Positions 6,677-14,073 of a DNA stretch of 15,688 nt are shown here, piece by piece. Position numbers and translations under genes: made by a program. The DNA is from CAZBQG01 sp964493945 (GTDB taxonomy: Bacteria > Pseudomonadota > Alphaproteobacteria > Rhodospirillales > UBA2165). How positions within the stretch are numbered: position 1 is the stretch's first letter; every line of letters begins with the position of its first letter. The notes below the pieces were generated by a model, which saw nothing but the letters and a program-made list of their open reading frames with translations, searched no databases and had not been told where the DNA came from. The stretch spans positions 1 to 15,688 of the forward strand of contig CAZBQG010000092.1 of the NCBI GenBank assembly GCA_964493945.1. The letters are read 5' to 3'.

Positions 6677-8444
6677 GGGTCCTGGTATCGATCAGGGCCG
6701 GGCGGCCTGTTTTTACCTCGGCGATGGCCCGGACCAGAGCCGGGCCCACATCATTGCCGTCTTCGATGGGGCCTTCGGCATGCCAGCCCATGGAGCGAGC
6801 GAGGCCAGCAAAATCAACTTCGGGGCCCATTAGATCCATGCCGATATAGGCCCGCTCCACCGGCGTTCCCCTGAGCTTGGCCAGGCGGATCTGATGTTCC
6901 CAGTCATTGTAATAGGACTGGTTGTTATGCATCACCACCAGCATGGGGATTTTGTATTTGGCGGCCACCCACAAGGCGCCCGGATCAAACATCAAATCCC
7001 CATCGGGCTGGATATCCACCACCAGCCGCCCGGCATCCCGGTGGGCCAGCGCCACGCCCAGTGATATGCCGATCTGGGTGGAAGTGCCCAGCGCATTGCC
7101 GGGATAGCGGTAGGGCTTATCGAAATTCCAAAGCCGGTTGGTCCAGCCCGACAGATTGCAGGCCGTCAGCACCCAGTCTTCGTCCTTGATGACGTCCCAC
7201 ATTTCAAAAGCCAGGCGCCCCGTGGTCATGGGGGTTGCGTTCCAATTCTTGCGGGCCTGGCGTTCCCATCCCCGCCGGGCCTTGGCCTGAAGCTTGCCCC
7301 ATTTGCCCCGGCGGGCGGCCAGGCGCTTTTTGCTGGCGGCCGTTTTGCCAAGCCTGGCTTTGCAAAGTTTTGCCAGAGCCGGCATGGCCAGGGCGGTGTC
7401 TGCCAGAATGCGCAGGTCCGCTTCCAACCGGCGCTGAAAATCCGTCGACCAACTGCTGATTTCCAGATCGGCGAAACCGATTTCGATCCATTTGGCATTG
7501 CCGGGCACCAGGCTTTTGGTCTTGCGGGTGACGCTGTTCAGGGACGTGGTCACCTTTTCCCAATCCCTGGCATCCAGGCAGACCACCAGATCCGCATCCT
7601 TCAGGGCAGCTTCCGACGCCAGGGTCATGTTCAGGGGATGGTGGCTGGGAAAATTGAGGCGCGCGCCGATATCAATCACGGGGGCCGACGCTGCTTCGGC
7701 CAGCTTGACCAGGGAGTCATACCCATGAGGCATGCGCCCGGCCCAATCGGCCAGCAGGACCGGCGCCTTGGCCCGGGCGATCATATCGGCAGCCTGAGCC
7801 AGGGCGGCCGGATCGGCGGCAATGCCGCTGGGCACGCCCGGCACCGGCAGAGTGATTTTTTCCGTGAGTGGCGTTTCCAGAAGTGTGGCGTCATAGCAGG
7901 AATAGACCGGCCCCTGGGGTTCGGTCATCATCACCGAGTAGGCCCGGGTGAAACTTTCGGCAGCGTCCGTCATGCTCACTGGCTGATCGTCCCATTTGGT
8001 GTAATCGCGTATCACATTGCCCTGCACTTTGGCAGTATGGATCCAATCGGTGCGCGGGCGGCGGACCGCCGCGTCCAGGGGCCCGGTGGCGCCGATCAAA
8101 AAAATGGGCACCCGGTCGATATAGGCGTAATAGACCGCCATGCAGGAATGCAAAAGCCCCACCAGATTATGAACGATGGCCGCCAGGGGCTCGCCCGTCG
8201 CCTTGGCATAACCGTGGGCAATCTGGATGGCGATATTTTCATGGGGACAGAGCAGCATCTGAGGATCGTCCTGGCCGTAATTGACCATGGAATCATGCAG
8301 GCCGCGGAAGCTGGAACCCGGATTGAGGGGCACGTAGGGAAAACCGTGATCGCGCATAAGATCCACCAGAACATCCGAATTCCAGCGCGTCTTGGTTGCA
8401 ACGGTCTTCTTGCGCCGCCGCTTGCCCGGTTTCCGTGCCGCCAT
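6666..8444 (-). CDS. Thiamine-diphosphate-dependent enzyme (acetolactate synthase/benzoylformate decarboxylase superfamily)
   Basis: A 592-residue ThDP enzyme with the standard three-domain order. The N-terminal Pyr domain (about 20-185) carries the cofactor-activating E69 in CPHENIAIQIAHGYAKATG. A central domain (about 205-350) follows. The C-terminal PP domain has the metal/diphosphate motif D481-G-D483 ... N507-N508. The family decarboxylates 2-oxo acids or joins them to an acceptor. The N-terminus is unusual: about 20 residues rich in Arg/Lys (RKPGKRRRKK) precede the Pyr domain, and a second basic stretch lies between the central and PP domains. The start at 8444 is chosen because AAAGGGAG sits 8 nt upstream; an in-frame TTG at 8477 lacks such a site. 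It is the only reverse-strand gene between the two forward blocks and is divergent from the cupin pair. Its substrate cannot be told from sequence; acetolactate synthase proper is unlikely because no small subunit is adjacent. Confidence 0.92.
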   Translation of the reverse strand: MAARKPGKRRRKKTVATKTRWNSDVLVDLMRDHGFPYVPLNPGSSFRGLHDSMVNYGQDDPQMLLCPHENIAIQIAHGYAKATGEPLAAIVHNLVGLLHSCMAVYYAYIDRVPIFLIGATGPLDAAVRRPRTDWIHTAKVQGNVIRDYTKWDDQPVSMTDAAESFTRAYSVMMTEPQGPVYSCYDATLLETPLTEKITLPVPGVPSGIAADPAALAQAADMIARAKAPVLLADWAGRMPHGYDSLVKLAEAASAPVIDIGARLNFPSHHPLNMTLASEAALKDADLVVCLDARDWEKVTTSLNSVTRKTKSLVPGNAKWIEIGFADLEISSWSTDFQRRLEADLRILADTALAMPALAKLCKARLGKTAASKKRLAARRGKWGKLQAKARRGWERQARKNWNATPMTTGRLAFEMWDVIKDEDWVLTACNLSGWTNRLWNFDKPYRYPGNALGTSTQIGISLGVALAHRDAGRLVVDIQPDGDLMFDPGALWVAAKYKIPMLVVMHNNQSYYNDWEHQIRLAKLRGTPVERAYIGMDLMGPEVDFAGLARSMGWHAEGPIEDGNDVGPALVRAIAEVKTGRPALIDTRTQVR

Positions 8445-8452
8445 GCCCCGAT

Positions 8453-8460
8453 CTCCCTTT
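8453..8460 (-). promoter_or_regulatory. Ribosome binding site that fixes the ThDP enzyme start
   Basis: Read on the reverse strand, AAAGGGAG ends 8 nt before ATG 8444. This supports the start at 8444 over the in-frame TTG 33 nt upstream at 8477. Confidence 0.7.
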
Positions 8461-8479
8461 GCTAAAACCAATGCCAAGC

Positions 8480-8511
8480 ATATTACCCAAGTGGGGCTTT
8501 TGCACTACAAT
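8480..8511. promoter_or_regulatory. Candidate divergent promoter region for the ThDP enzyme and the cupin pair
   Basis: The 98-nt gap between the divergent starts 8444 and 8543 is locally AT-richer than its surroundings. Forward: TACAAT (8506-8511) resembles a -10 box with TTACCC (8483-8488) 17 nt before it as a poor -35. Reverse: TAATAT (8480-8485 read in reverse) with TTGTAG (8505-8510 read in reverse) at 19-nt spacing. The two candidates overlap face to face, which would let one regulator control both directions. These are by-eye matches only. Confidence 0.3.
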
Positions 8512-8542
8512 CAGTCATCCCAACCGAGAGAGAACCATCACC

Positions 8543-9151
8543 ATGTCAGATGACGATCAAGACGACACCGGCCACCATCGGGTATTTTCCCTGGTCGGCC
8601 ATAACCTGCCCAGCGATGCCGAGCACGAAGCCAAATTCGAACGCTGGTCCAAAAAACGGACCTTCGTCCGCGCCCTGGAAGGGACCTATGGCGCGTTGAT
8701 GGAAGAGCTTTACAGCCAGCCCCGGGTCTACAGCACGTCGGACCTGGAATGGAAAGGCGGGCCCCAATATTTCGGCAAGAAAGTGATCAACCCGCAGGCC
8801 ACCGCCGTCGCCCAATCCATCGAATGCCATGTGGATGTCTACGCGCCCGGCGGGAAAAGCCAGAAACACGGTCATATGAACAGCGCCGTCTTTTATATCC
8901 TGAAAGGCAAGGGCCATGACATCCATGACGGCGAGCGGCTGGATTGGCAGGCCGGCGATGCGGTGATCGTCGAAAATGCCTGCGTCCATCAGCATTGCAA
9001 TACGGAATCCGACAAAGAGGCGGTGGTCCTTGTTTTCAAGGCCAAGCCTTTGTTTTTGTTCATGCATCTTCTTTTCCAGAAGATGGTCAGTTACCCGCCC
9101 AAGGAGCCGCCCTTGGGCCACGAAGATTACACCCCGCCGGAGGAATTTTGA
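8543..9151 (+). CDS. Cupin-domain protein 1 (three-His type)
   Basis: A 202-residue protein with an acidic N-terminal tail (MSDDDQDD), a helical region (about 25-60) and one cupin barrel (about 90-170). Cupin motif 1 reads PGGKSQKHGHMNSAVFYILK: H109 and H111 are present, but the position of the usual Glu ligand is A115. Motif 2, GDAVIVENACVHQHCN, keeps H149 and N153. Loss of Glu with three His retained is known in some mononuclear iron dioxygenases such as cysteine dioxygenase, so a 3-His metal site is possible (inference). Start ATG 8543 follows GAGAGAGAA at about 8526-8534. The next cupin starts 1 nt after the stop. It could be a dioxygenase, an isomerase or a non-catalytic partner. Confidence 0.85.
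   Translation: MSDDDQDDTGHHRVFSLVGHNLPSDAEHEAKFERWSKKRTFVRALEGTYGALMEELYSQPRVYSTSDLEWKGGPQYFGKKVINPQATAVAQSIECHVDVYAPGGKSQKHGHMNSAVFYILKGKGHDIHDGERLDWQAGDAVIVENACVHQHCNTESDKEAVVLVFKAKPLFLFMHLLFQKMVSYPPKEPPLGHEDYTPPEEF
9139..9145 (+). promoter_or_regulatory. Ribosome binding site of cupin 2 inside the end of cupin 1
   Basis: GGAGGAA lies 7 nt upstream of ATG 9153 and overlaps the last codons of cupin 1. It selects 9153 as the start even though the frame stays open upstream to about 8976 inside the cupin 1 gene. Translation of the two cupins is likely coupled. Confidence 0.7.
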
Positions 9152-9152
9152 T

Positions 9153-9707
9153 ATGGATTCCATCGATGATCCGAGCCGGGGCCGTCTGGGCGGCGAAAAT
9201 GTGCGCTATTACGCCGAAGGCCTGCAACGATCCGCCCAGTTCCGGGAAGATTATGCGGCCAGGCTGAGGCTGATCGGAGCCGAGGATATGCCCTTCGAGG
9301 ACAGCCCGGACGGCAAGCTTAAACATATTATCAATGAAGCCATGGAAACGGCCGAGACCTGTGTCGATGCCTATATGCAGTTTCTGGATAGCGGTGGGGC
9401 ATCGGGCCGCCACCGCCATCTGAGCGAGGAGATTGTCTTTATCCTGGAAGGCGAGGGCCATGATCTGCATTGGGACGTGAAATTCGAATGCGAGGAAGAA
9501 TTTCATTGGGAATGGGACGAGGAACCAAAGAAATATCCCTGGAAGGCTGGCGACTTTGTCTATGTCCCGCCCTATTGCATCCATCAGCATTTCGCCGGCG
9601 CCAATGGCCCGGCGCGTTTCATCTGCGTCACCAGCCGCATCGTCAAGGCAATGGGGTTTGACTGGTTCGACCAGTTGGAACCCGCGCCCGGCTATGAGGA
9701 AAAATAG
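9153..9707 (+). CDS. Cupin-domain protein 2 (canonical ligand set)
   Basis: A 184-residue protein with a helical N-terminus (about 15-70) and a single cupin barrel (about 72-165). Motif 1, SGRHRHLSEEIVFILEGEG, contains H87, H89 and E93 with the expected spacing, and motif 2, GDFVYVPPYCIHQHFA, contains H144; together these form a complete 3-His/1-Glu site. An acidic and aromatic insert between the motifs (about 108-128: FECEEEFHWEWDEEPKKYPW) is unusual for a small cupin. The general layout matches cupin 1 (helical lead, xVDxY strand, motif 1, GHD[IL]H, motif 2 with HQH), so the two probably arose by duplication. Combined they are about the size of a two-barrel dioxygenase such as gentisate 1,2-dioxygenase. 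Substrate unknown. Confidence 0.87.
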   Translation: MDSIDDPSRGRLGGENVRYYAEGLQRSAQFREDYAARLRLIGAEDMPFEDSPDGKLKHIINEAMETAETCVDAYMQFLDSGGASGRHRHLSEEIVFILEGEGHDLHWDVKFECEEEFHWEWDEEPKKYPWKAGDFVYVPPYCIHQHFAGANGPARFICVTSRIVKAMGFDWFDQLEPAPGYEEK

Positions 9708-9806
9708 GGCTTAGAGAAATACATCGATTTCCACATAGAGTAGAGCTAGACTTCTGGGAGAAAGAAAACGAAGGAAAAATTCTAACGAGACAAGGGAGGA
9801 TTTGTC
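9708..9806 (+). promoter_or_regulatory. AT-rich leader before the TTT transporter genes
   Basis: This 99-nt gap is purine- and A-rich and clearly less GC-rich than the flanking genes, as expected for a promoter and leader. I see no convincing -35/-10 pair. A strong ribosome binding site AAGGGAGGA (9792-9800) lies 6 nt before ATG 9807. A small dyad GAAAT/ATTTC (9715-9719/9726-9730) is too short to interpret. Confidence 0.35.
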
Positions 9807-11090
9807 ATGAAAGCGATGAAGATGTTTGGCCTTTTGGGTCTGGCCGGTCTGGCCACGGGCCTGCTCACCGGAACGCCGGCCCTGGCAGATTCGGTCGCTG
9901 ATTTCTACAAAGGCAAACGGATCACGGTCTGGGTTGGCTACAGCCCGGGCGGCGGTTATGACCGCTATGCCCGCACCATGGCCCGCCATATGAGCCAATA
10001 TATTCCGGGCAACCCCAAGCTGATCATCAAGAACCGCCCCGGTGCCGGCTCCATGCTGGTGGCCAACGAGCTATATAACATCTTGCCCAAAGACGGCACG
10101 GCCATCGGCCTCATCGGCCGCGGCCTGCCACTGGAGCCCCTGCTGGGCAACAAGCAGGCCAAATATGACGCCTCCAAATTCAATTGGCTGGGCAGTGCAA
10201 ACAACGAAGTCAGCGTCTGCATCGCCTGGCACAAGACGGGCATCACCAAGTTCGAACAGCTCAAATCCAAACAGATGGTGGTCGGCGGGACCGGAACCGG
10301 TTCCGATACGGACACCTTCCCCAAAGTCCTGAACAATCTTTTCGGCACCAAGCTTAAACTGGTGACCGGCTATCCCGGCGGCGTCGATGTGGATTTTGCC
10401 GTGGAGCGGGGCGAACTTGGCGGGCGTTGCGGCTATTCCTGGACCAGCCTGAAATCCCGCAAATCTCACTGGTTGAAGCAAAAGAAAGTGACTGTCTTAA
10501 TTCAGATGTCGACGGCCAAGCATAAAGACCTTCCTAATGTGCCTTTCATCATGGATCTGGCGAAAACAGATGCGGACCGCAAGGTGCTGGAATTCATCTA
10601 TGCCCGCCAGGCCTGGGGCCGGCCGTTTTTGGCGCCTCCGGGTGTGCCCGTGGACCGGGTGAAGGCCTTACAGAAGGCTTTCATGGAGACCATGCGCGAC
10701 CCTGCCTTCGCCAAGGATGCGGTCAGACAGAAACTTGAGGTGGGTCCGATCAGCGGTGACACCATCGCCAAGCTGATGGCCAAGCAATATGCCGCACCAA
10801 AGGCGATCATCGCCGCAGCCAAACGCGCCACGGCCAGCGCCGACAACACCCAGATATCCAAGGCGGTCATCCCCATCGAAACCGTCAAGGGCAAGATCAC
10901 CAAGATCAAAAGCGGCGGGCGCAAGGTCTCGTTCAAGGGTGGCAACCGCAAAGGAAGCCTGAGCGTTTCCGGACGCAAGACCAAGGTCACCATCGCCGGC
11001 AAGAAAGCCAAACGCAAAGCCCTGAAGGTGGGCATGGCCTGCGACTTTACCTTCCAGGGGTCGGCCGGCAAGGCCATCGCCTGCAACTAA
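9807..11090 (+). CDS. tctC: Tripartite tricarboxylate transporter substrate-binding protein (TctC/Bug family) with extra C-terminal domain
   Basis: A 427-residue periplasmic binding protein. The signal peptide is clear (hydrophobic 7-22, cleavage probably after A27 in PALA-DSV). The mature start DFYKGKRITVWVGYSPGGG, followed by PGNPKLIIKNRPGAGS and LPKDGTAIGLI, is characteristic of Bug-type proteins that bind organic acids for the TctA/TctB permease. The binding fold should end near residue 330-350. About 70 further residues (about 358-427) form a Lys/Arg-rich, beta-alternating segment (VKGKITKIKSGGRKVSF ... KALKVGMACDFTF) with Cys at 412 and 426 that could form a disulfide. Usual family length is about 320, so this is an added domain. 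Ligand cannot be deduced; tricarboxylates, dicarboxylates and aromatic acids are all known for the family. A 9-bp GC hairpin follows 12 nt after the stop. Confidence 0.93.
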   Translation: MKAMKMFGLLGLAGLATGLLTGTPALADSVADFYKGKRITVWVGYSPGGGYDRYARTMARHMSQYIPGNPKLIIKNRPGAGSMLVANELYNILPKDGTAIGLIGRGLPLEPLLGNKQAKYDASKFNWLGSANNEVSVCIAWHKTGITKFEQLKSKQMVVGGTGTGSDTDTFPKVLNNLFGTKLKLVTGYPGGVDVDFAVERGELGGRCGYSWTSLKSRKSHWLKQKKVTVLIQMSTAKHKDLPNVPFIMDLAKTDADRKVLEFIYARQAWGRPFLAPPGVPVDRVKALQKAFMETMRDPAFAKDAVRQKLEVGPISGDTIAKLMAKQYAAPKAIIAAAKRATASADNTQISKAVIPIETVKGKITKIKSGGRKVSFKGGNRKGSLSVSGRKTKVTIAGKKAKRKALKVGMACDFTFQGSAGKAIACN

Positions 11091-11102
11091 GGACCGGGTT
11101 CG

Positions 11103-11129
11103 GGCGGCCGGCTTAAGACACCGGCCGCC
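11103..11129 (+). other. Intercistronic GC-rich hairpin between tctC and the permease gene
   Basis: GGCGGCCGG (11103-11111) pairs perfectly with CCGGCCGCC (11121-11129) around a 9-nt loop (CTTAAGACA). It lies between the stop at 11090 and ATG 11141. There is no T-run after the stem, so it is not a standard intrinsic terminator. It more likely protects the 3' end of the binding-protein mRNA or attenuates read-through, giving more binding protein than permease, as known for other periplasmic binding-protein operons. No clear ribosome binding site is visible in the 11 nt between the stem and the permease start. Confidence 0.65.
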
Positions 11130-11140
11130 GCCGTCTTATC

Positions 11141-13180
11141 ATGGAGTTCGATTTCCTACAGATGGCCGTCAAGGCCGTCGTCACCATGAGCGACCCGACA
11201 CGCCTGGGATTCCTGGCGCTGGGCGTAATCATCGGGCTGGGTCTCGGCGTCATCCCCGGCCTGGGCGGCATCGTCGGCATGGCGATCTTGCTTCCCTTTA
11301 CCTTCGATATTGATCCCTTTTCCGCCTTTGCCCTTCTTTTGGGCATGGGATCGGTGACCACCACATCAGACACCATCCCGGCCGTGCTATTTGGCGTTCC
11401 TGGAACAACGGGATCGGCGGCGACCATCCTGGACGGCCATCCGTTAGCGAAAAAAGGCCAGGCCGGGCGGGCCTTTGGCGCGGCCTATACGGCTTCGCTG
11501 ATCGGCGGCGTGTTTGGCGCCATGCTGTTGTTTATTTCCATCCCCATTTTGCGCCCCATCATGATGCATGTGGGATCGCCCGAGCTTCTGGCCCTGGCCG
11601 TATTCGGCCTCTGCATCGTCGCCGCCTTGAGTGCGGGCGCGCCGCTCAGGGGTCTGGCCGCTGCCGGGCTGGGCATCATGTTCGCCATGATCGGATCGGA
11701 CCCCCAGACGGGCACGCTCCGCTGGACCATGGATTCACTTTATTTGTGGGACGGGCTTTCATTGGTGCCCGTGACCCTGGGGCTGTTCGCCCTGCCCGAG
11801 CTTGCCGATATGGCCATTGAACGGCGCTCCATCGCCGGATCATCGGTAATCGATTCCCGTTCCGGTCAATGGCAAGGGGTGAAGGACACATTCCGACACA
11901 AATGGCTGGTCATCCGGGTTGCCTGGCTGGGCGCATCGCTGGGTGCCATACCGGGGATCGGAGCCGCGGTCATCGACTGGATCGCCTATGGCCATGCGGC
12001 CAGGACGGAAAAGGGCGCGTCGGAGACCTTCGGGACCGGCGATATCAGGGGCGTGATCGCGTCCGAAGGCGCCAATAACGCCAAAGAAGGCGGCGCCCTA
12101 GTGCCGACCATTGCCTTTGGAGTTCCCGGCAGCGCCTCCATGGCCATTCTGCTGGGGGCGTTTCTCATTCACGGGCTCAGGCCCGGGCCCGATCTTTTGA
12201 CCAAAAACCTGGACGTTACCTATGCCATCATCTGGAGCGTGGCGTTAGCCAATATCCTGGGCGCCGGCATTTGCTTCGCCTTCTCCAACCAGTTTGCCAA
12301 GATTGCCCTCGTCCGCCAGCCGGTGATCATGCCCTTGATCATCACCGTGATCATGGTCGGTGCCTTTCAAGGATCGCGCAATTGGGGGGATTTGATTGTC
12401 GTCCTCCTGTTCGGCCTGCTGGGCTGGATCATGAAGCGCCTGGGCTGGCCTCGCCCGCCGGTTATTCTGGGCTTTGTGCTGGGCGGGATTGTGGAACGCT
12501 ACCTGTTTATTTCCTTCAACCGCTATGGTTGGGAATGGCTGGACGATCCGATTGTCATTACCCTGTTCGCCATGGCCGTTTGGGGATTTGCCGTGCCGCT
12601 TTACCGGGAAATGAAGAACAGTGGTGGGTTCGGCTCCCTGCTCAGGGGTTATACCCCGGAGGCAAGGATCAATCTCAATACCATATTTTATGGCGCCATA
12701 TTCATCTTGCTGGGCGGCATGGTGGCCCATGCCGATGCCTGGGAACTGGGTGCCCGTCTGGTGCCGACGGTGGTCGGGCTGTTCGCTCTTGGAGCCGTGG
12801 TGCTGAGCTTCATCAACCATACCTTCCGCCGGGTACCGACCGAAAGCAAAACGGCCAAAAGCCAGCATATGGATACGTCGGCCTCCTCGGATCACCTGGA
12901 CCGCGCAACAATCGCCGCCCGGGGCGGAAAGTTTCTGTTCTGGCTGGTGGCTTTTCTGGGATTGGTGGGGCTTGTGGGTATGTTGCCCGCTACCTTCTTC
13001 TTTATCATATTGTATATGTGGTTCGAAGGGCGTGAACCCTGGGGCCTGAGCCTGGGCCTGGCCGTATCCATGACCTTGGCCTCGTTTGTCCTCTTTGACC
13101 AGATATTGTCCCTGCCCTGGCCGCGATCCTTGCTGGGCGATCTGTTCCCGGTGCTGAAGACAATTATTCCTTCGGTTTGA
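11141..13180 (+). CDS. tctA: Tripartite tricarboxylate transporter permease, TctA-TctB fusion
   Basis: A 679-residue inner-membrane protein. Residues about 1-495 are the large TctA subunit: GLGLGVIPGLGGIVG and the TIPAVLFGVPGTTGSAATI segment in the first half, GAIPGIGAAVIDW, SEGANNAKEGGALVPT and FGVPGSASMAILLGAF in the second. TctA alone is about 500 residues. The remaining about 170 residues (from about 509) contain four further hydrophobic segments and match the layout of the small subunit TctB (INLNTIFYGAIFILLGG; a cytoplasmic charged loop; GGKFLFWLVAFLGLVGLVGM; a final two-helix hairpin). TctB is normally a separate gene, and none is found nearby, which supports a fusion. Start ATG 11141 is the first good start in frame but has no obvious ribosome binding site. 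The 3' end overlaps the convergent EamA gene by 17 nt. Confidence 0.92.
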   Translation: MEFDFLQMAVKAVVTMSDPTRLGFLALGVIIGLGLGVIPGLGGIVGMAILLPFTFDIDPFSAFALLLGMGSVTTTSDTIPAVLFGVPGTTGSAATILDGHPLAKKGQAGRAFGAAYTASLIGGVFGAMLLFISIPILRPIMMHVGSPELLALAVFGLCIVAALSAGAPLRGLAAAGLGIMFAMIGSDPQTGTLRWTMDSLYLWDGLSLVPVTLGLFALPELADMAIERRSIAGSSVIDSRSGQWQGVKDTFRHKWLVIRVAWLGASLGAIPGIGAAVIDWIAYGHAARTEKGASETFGTGDIRGVIASEGANNAKEGGALVPTIAFGVPGSASMAILLGAFLIHGLRPGPDLLTKNLDVTYAIIWSVALANILGAGICFAFSNQFAKIALVRQPVIMPLIITVIMVGAFQGSRNWGDLIVVLLFGLLGWIMKRLGWPRPPVILGFVLGGIVERYLFISFNRYGWEWLDDPIVITLFAMAVWGFAVPLYREMKNSGGFGSLLRGYTPEARINLNTIFYGAIFILLGGMVAHADAWELGARLVPTVVGLFALGAVVLSFINHTFRRVPTESKTAKSQHMDTSASSDHLDRATIAARGGKFLFWLVAFLGLVGLVGMLPATFFFIILYMWFEGREPWGLSLGLAVSMTLASFVLFDQILSLPWPRSLLGDLFPVLKTIIPSV

Positions 13181-14072
13181 TCTCAGCCACGGCAGGCAAG
13201 CGCGCCTTGCTCCAGCCCGCCCAGATGATGGCCGCGATGACCAGACCAGCGCCTGAAAGCTGCAAGGCGGTCATGGGCTGGCCCAAAAGCAAGATGCCCA
13301 AAATAACACTGGTGACCGGTTCAAAATTCATGAAAAGTGCTACCCGCACCGGCCCGATCATGCCGACGGCGACGAACATGGTGATCATGGAAAAGGTATA
13401 AAAAAGTCCGCCTCCGATGAAAGCGGCCATGCCGATATCGGTCGTCGGCAGGGGAAACTCGCCGACCGAAAGGTCCGCCATCCAATAAAGGAAGGCCCCC
13501 ATGCCCAGCATATGCAGGGAGACGGGACGTGAATCCCGCCCCTGAAGAATGCGCCCATTGATCAGCAACAAAAGCGTAAACAGCAAGGCCGCCATCGTGG
13601 CGAAGGCGAGTCCCGTGAAGTTCAGCTTGTCTCCCCCCACATCCAGCGCCAGGCCCAGACCGGCGAAGGCAACCAGAAGCTGGGCCATGGTCGGCCAGGT
13701 CATGCGCTCCAAACCTGTCAGCCAGGCACCGATGCCGACAAATAACGGATAGAGATAAAATGTGAGCACACCCAGGGCCAAAGGGATATGGGCGATGGAA
13801 CTCAGCAGCCCGAAGGAATAACCGGCCACCAAAACCCCCAGCCCCAAACACGCGATGCGCAGCCTGCCGGGCAATGGATCAGCCGGGCGCTTGAAGGCAA
13901 GCAGGATCGCCAGAACCACAAAACCCAGCGTCGTACGGTAGGTCAGAACCGACAGGGGGGCCGCGCCATGCTGATAGGATAACGCCGCCAGAGCCGTATT
14001 ACAGGCAAAACTGGCGGCGACGATGAGAACGATAATGGGGCCGATAACTTGTTTGGATCGAAGATTGATCAT
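13164..14072 (-). CDS. EamA/DMT-superfamily transporter
   Basis: A 302-residue inner-membrane protein with about ten hydrophobic helices arranged as two EamA repeats (about 10-145 and 150-285), the typical layout and length of drug/metabolite transporters that export amino acids, metabolites or drugs. Recognisable features: PLSVLTYRTTLGF after the first helix, ALGVLTFYLYPLFVGIGAWL in the first repeat, and GPVRVALFMNFEPVTSVILG closing the second repeat, a common EamA signature. The C-terminus is short and charged. Start ATG 14072 has no close Shine-Dalgarno site; an AAGGA lies 16 nt upstream within the loop of an inverted repeat. It is 26 nt downstream of the ferredoxin stop, so it is probably the last gene of the reverse operon. 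Substrate cannot be predicted. Confidence 0.92.
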   Translation of the reverse strand: MINLRSKQVIGPIIVLIVAASFACNTALAALSYQHGAAPLSVLTYRTTLGFVVLAILLAFKRPADPLPGRLRIACLGLGVLVAGYSFGLLSSIAHIPLALGVLTFYLYPLFVGIGAWLTGLERMTWPTMAQLLVAFAGLGLALDVGGDKLNFTGLAFATMAALLFTLLLLINGRILQGRDSRPVSLHMLGMGAFLYWMADLSVGEFPLPTTDIGMAAFIGGGLFYTFSMITMFVAVGMIGPVRVALFMNFEPVTSVILGILLLGQPMTALQLSGAGLVIAAIIWAGWSKARLPAVAEIKPKE

Positions 14073-14073
14073 G

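Noticed and set aside
7638..8465. Long forward open frame (275 codons) opposite the ThDP gene
   Set aside because: It is antisense to a gene with clear catalytic motifs, and its translation is His/Gly/Arg-rich with no family features, as is usual for shadows of GC-rich genes.
12245..13035. Overlapping open frames (216 and 254 codons) inside the TctAB gene
   Set aside because: Both are out of frame with the strongly supported membrane protein and lack hydrophobic or family signals.
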